Origin: Alnus glutinosa
Taxonomy: Eukaryota; Streptophyta; Magnoliopsida; Fagales; Betulaceae
Length of the DNA stretch: 64,000 nucleotides
Direction of reading: 5' to 3'
NCBI RefSeq assembly: GCF_958979055.1
Contig: NC_084893.1
Span: 27,917,487 to 27,981,486, forward strand
A model generated the notes under the pieces. The model worked only from the letters and a program-made list of their open reading frames with translations. It ran no database searches and was not told the origin of the DNA. The first letter of the stretch is position 1; every line of letters starts with the position of its first letter. Below, piece by piece: positions 61,804-64,000 of this stretch. Position numbers and translations under genes: made by a program.

Positions 61804-63080
61804 CCCCCCCCCCCCTCACCTCCCCTTTTTTTTTTTTTTTTTTCTTCTATATAAGTGAGATTGCATTAATAAAAGAAGAGAGAATACAAAATAATGGATT
61901 TCGTACCAAATAAAAACCGTAGTGCAAACAGCACAGTGCAAGTAAAAACCTGACATGAGGGAATGGGTCAAATAATTGGCTTGGTCTAATAGAAATTTCT
62001 TGGCCTACAGCTCAAAAAAGGGGTTATAAAAAATGGCAGTTTTTTAGGCAGTCCAGTAAATGAGTTGCTTGAAGAAATGCCTATTACAATGACAAGAGAA
62101 CTTAGGAGTCACAACAAGGAGGATATCACTGATAATGACTGGACTAGAACTATCATAGAGGAGCATTACCACAATGTCTGACGAGAAATGTGCCCATCAG
62201 TAGATGCTTAGCGGACATCGCATTTAGATTTGGAGGTCTTTATAGGCAAAATAGGGAACATCGACTATGGAGATTAAGATGAGAGAATAAAAGGGAGCAA
62301 AAGATCTTCCACAAGAAACAAAAAATGGCATCGGCGAGTGTAGCCCACGCGTGCCAAGATGACGCTTGGGTTGCACGTGGTGGATGAAGCATAAGCCAGC
62401 GAAGATGATGGAGACATGTGGGCGGAGGAGCGAAATAGATTGGTTGAAGCTGGCTGTTAAGCCTCGAGGATGAAGGTTTGAAGCTTGATGGTTCTTTGAT
62501 TAAGGGACTTAGAATACTTGCACCAACGTAAAAAAGATAAGAGTTCCCTTAACAATGCAATTAACAAAATGGATGGTGTGGGCATGTTGACACATCCCAG
62601 TCCGATAGATATCGCTAATAAGGTCTAATTGTTAAGTTCAAAGCCCTGTTATGAACATTCGAAAGAGGTTAGAAAGATATCTATGTATGGATATATTAAC
62701 TTTACATTTCAAATATTGCCCTGATATTTTTTTTTAAATAGCTATAATTCATATATGTATATATTAACTCTACATTTTCTTTTTTTAAAATACCTATAAT
62801 TCATTTACTTTATACATGCATAATAGTTTATGCTAAGGGGAAACCACGTTACGCATTAGCTTTAACAATTCCGTCTTTATCGACCAACATAATTAAAAAT
62901 GTTTCAAAAAAAAGTAAGCGTACAACATACAAAAAGTTCACATTTCTTTTCATAAGCGTTTGCCCTCAGTTGGACTGGGGGATTGAATTGATTATAAAGA
63001 CGTGAGTTTAATTTGTCGATTTATTAGTGAACAAGGAAAATAACAATTTGATCTGTTATATCAAAACTAACCTCAAAAAA
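61804..63080 (-). repeat. Antisense retroposon-like tail with poly(C) tract, unit 3
   Basis: Counterpart of 35376-36700, with a C-run of 12 bases followed by a long T-run. Confidence 0.5.
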
Positions 63081-63139
63081 GATAAGAGTAATGTTATATA
63101 CCACGTAAACATCGCACAAATATCTCGTAAAGTAATGTT

Positions 63140-63410
63140 ATGGGACTTTCTCTCTTTGTTTAACATTTTTCCTCATTTTGCTCGCTGTGAAGGCTCTCTT
63201 GAACACATCCTCAGTGCAGGCGTGATGGTTGAGCGATCTCGTTACTAATTGAAGGCCACGACTTTCACGGTGTTCTACTGTTCTTGAAGGAGATTCGGTG
63301 GGCTATTTGGCTCCTGAGTATCTACTAACGGGGACAGAAAAAATTGATGTGTTAAGCTATGAAGCTGTGATTCTTGAAGTGGCTAGAGGAAGAGGACTAA
63401 TTAAGAAAGA
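63140..63410 (+). pseudogene. Lectin receptor kinase fragment, unit 3
   Basis: Counterpart of 52490-52745 with a longer open stretch: GDSVGYLAPEYLLTGTEKID, then VLSYEAVILEVARGRG, about 40 codons without a stop. The Gly of the usual SYG is Glu. No start codon, catalytic loop or other domain is present. Confidence 0.65.
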
Positions 63411-63444
63411 TACTATATATATAGGTGGGAAAGTTGGGATTAGC

Positions 63445-63732
63445 TGTTAAATTGCCATTTATCTTAAAAGTTTAAGTCTATAGGAATATGTAAATTTAAT
63501 CATTTAATCAAGTACTTTAACACTCCCCTTCACATGTGGGCTCAAACTCAATTTTTAATAGGCAATGCCTAACATATGAAATATTTAATTGAAATGGGAT
63601 GTAAATGACAGAATCAAGGTTCGAATTCAAGACCTTCGACTTTGATACCATGTTAAATTACTATTTATTTTAAAAGCTTAAATTTATTAAAAAAATATAT
63701 ATAAATTTAATCATTTAATCAATATTTTAACA
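63445..63732 (-). mobile_element. Small TRIM-like LTR fossil, unit 3
   Basis: Counterpart of 40142-40427. It opens TGTTAAATTGCC and ends TTTTAACA, so the expected TG...CA ends are best preserved here. Confidence 0.65.
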
Positions 63733-64000
63733 TTACCAGCTACTTAAGTGGAGAATAAATTTGGAGTTTACATAGAGCACATGGGTTTTTAGCGGTGGCT
63801 AATGCGAGGCTTGAGGGTAAATCTGATGAGGGAAATATGAGGAGGGTGTAGTTAGACTGGCCTACTCTCATCGGCCTGACCCATTGGCTAGACCCACAAT
63901 GACGGGCGTGGTTGAGACGGAGATTTATAGGTCGAGAAGAAAATGATGATTTGGTTTCATTTGGTATTTTTAGGGGAGATGAGTTTTTAATAAAAATGAT

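Larger units (their letters stand above)
60695..64000. repeat. Tandem large repeat, unit 3 (cut by window end)
   Basis: Collinear with unit 2 from its start through the SINE, poly(C) tract, kinase fragment and TRIM-like element. It shares the unit 2 version of the breakpoint after the 36.7-kb MITE end, so units 2 and 3 are closer to each other than to unit 1. Confidence 0.9.

Noticed and set aside
1-64000. CRISPR arrays, rRNA or tRNA genes
   Set aside because: None are present. The tRNA-like boxes belong to SINEs with poly(A) tails, target duplications and no cloverleaf 3' half. The genome is a plant nuclear one.

Overview
This is nuclear DNA of a flowering plant, most likely a woody rosid. 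It is AT-rich, its genes are split by GT-AG introns, and it carries plant-only genes and many plant transposon families. The two glycine/histidine-rich secreted protein genes recall the nodule agNt84/ag164 proteins described from Alnus, so Fagales is possible, but that is a weak inference from memory.

Layout. (1) 523-4600, minus: a GT29 sialyltransferase-like gene (SIA2 type) whose last exon lies beyond the left edge. (2) 4.7-9.8 kb: intergenic DNA with two foldback Mutator-like elements, two copies of a poly(A) retroposon in opposite orientation, and an inverted copy of the 5' region of the next gene. (3) 9.8-17.1 kb, plus: a complete Qc-SNARE gene (SYP51/52 type, 233 aa). Its 4.2-kb intron holds a Mutator-like element that was itself hit by a LINE-like retroposon and a Tourist-like MITE. 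(4) 18.9-30.0 kb, plus: a TAF6 (TFIID subunit) gene that is now a pseudogene, with three in-frame TAG stops, a lost splice donor, a Ty1/copia element inside an exon and a TRIM in an intron. (5) 31.2-34.25 kb, minus: a complete plastid-division FtsZ1 gene (416 aa). (6) 34.48-64.0 kb: a tandem array of at least three diverged large repeats. Unit 1 (34.48-50.21) carries the vacuolar ATPase subunit e gene (70 aa) and Gly/His-rich gene A. Unit 2 (50.22-60.69) carries gene B. Unit 3 runs off the right edge and should carry a third copy further on.

Because the units were once identical, each serves as an empty-site control for the others. They show a hAT-type insertion only in unit 2, a Mutator-type MITE only in unit 3, a hAT-like gene-capturing element only in unit 1, and two large deletions or replacements. 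The intact host genes are unrelated housekeeping functions (Golgi glycosylation, vesicle fusion, plastid division, vacuolar acidification). I see no operon-like logic among them. The most distinctive part of the window is the expanding Gly/His-rich gene array and the captured gene pieces around it.

All exon positions were read by eye from reading frame, GT/GC-AG signals and remembered family sequences. No alignment or search was run.
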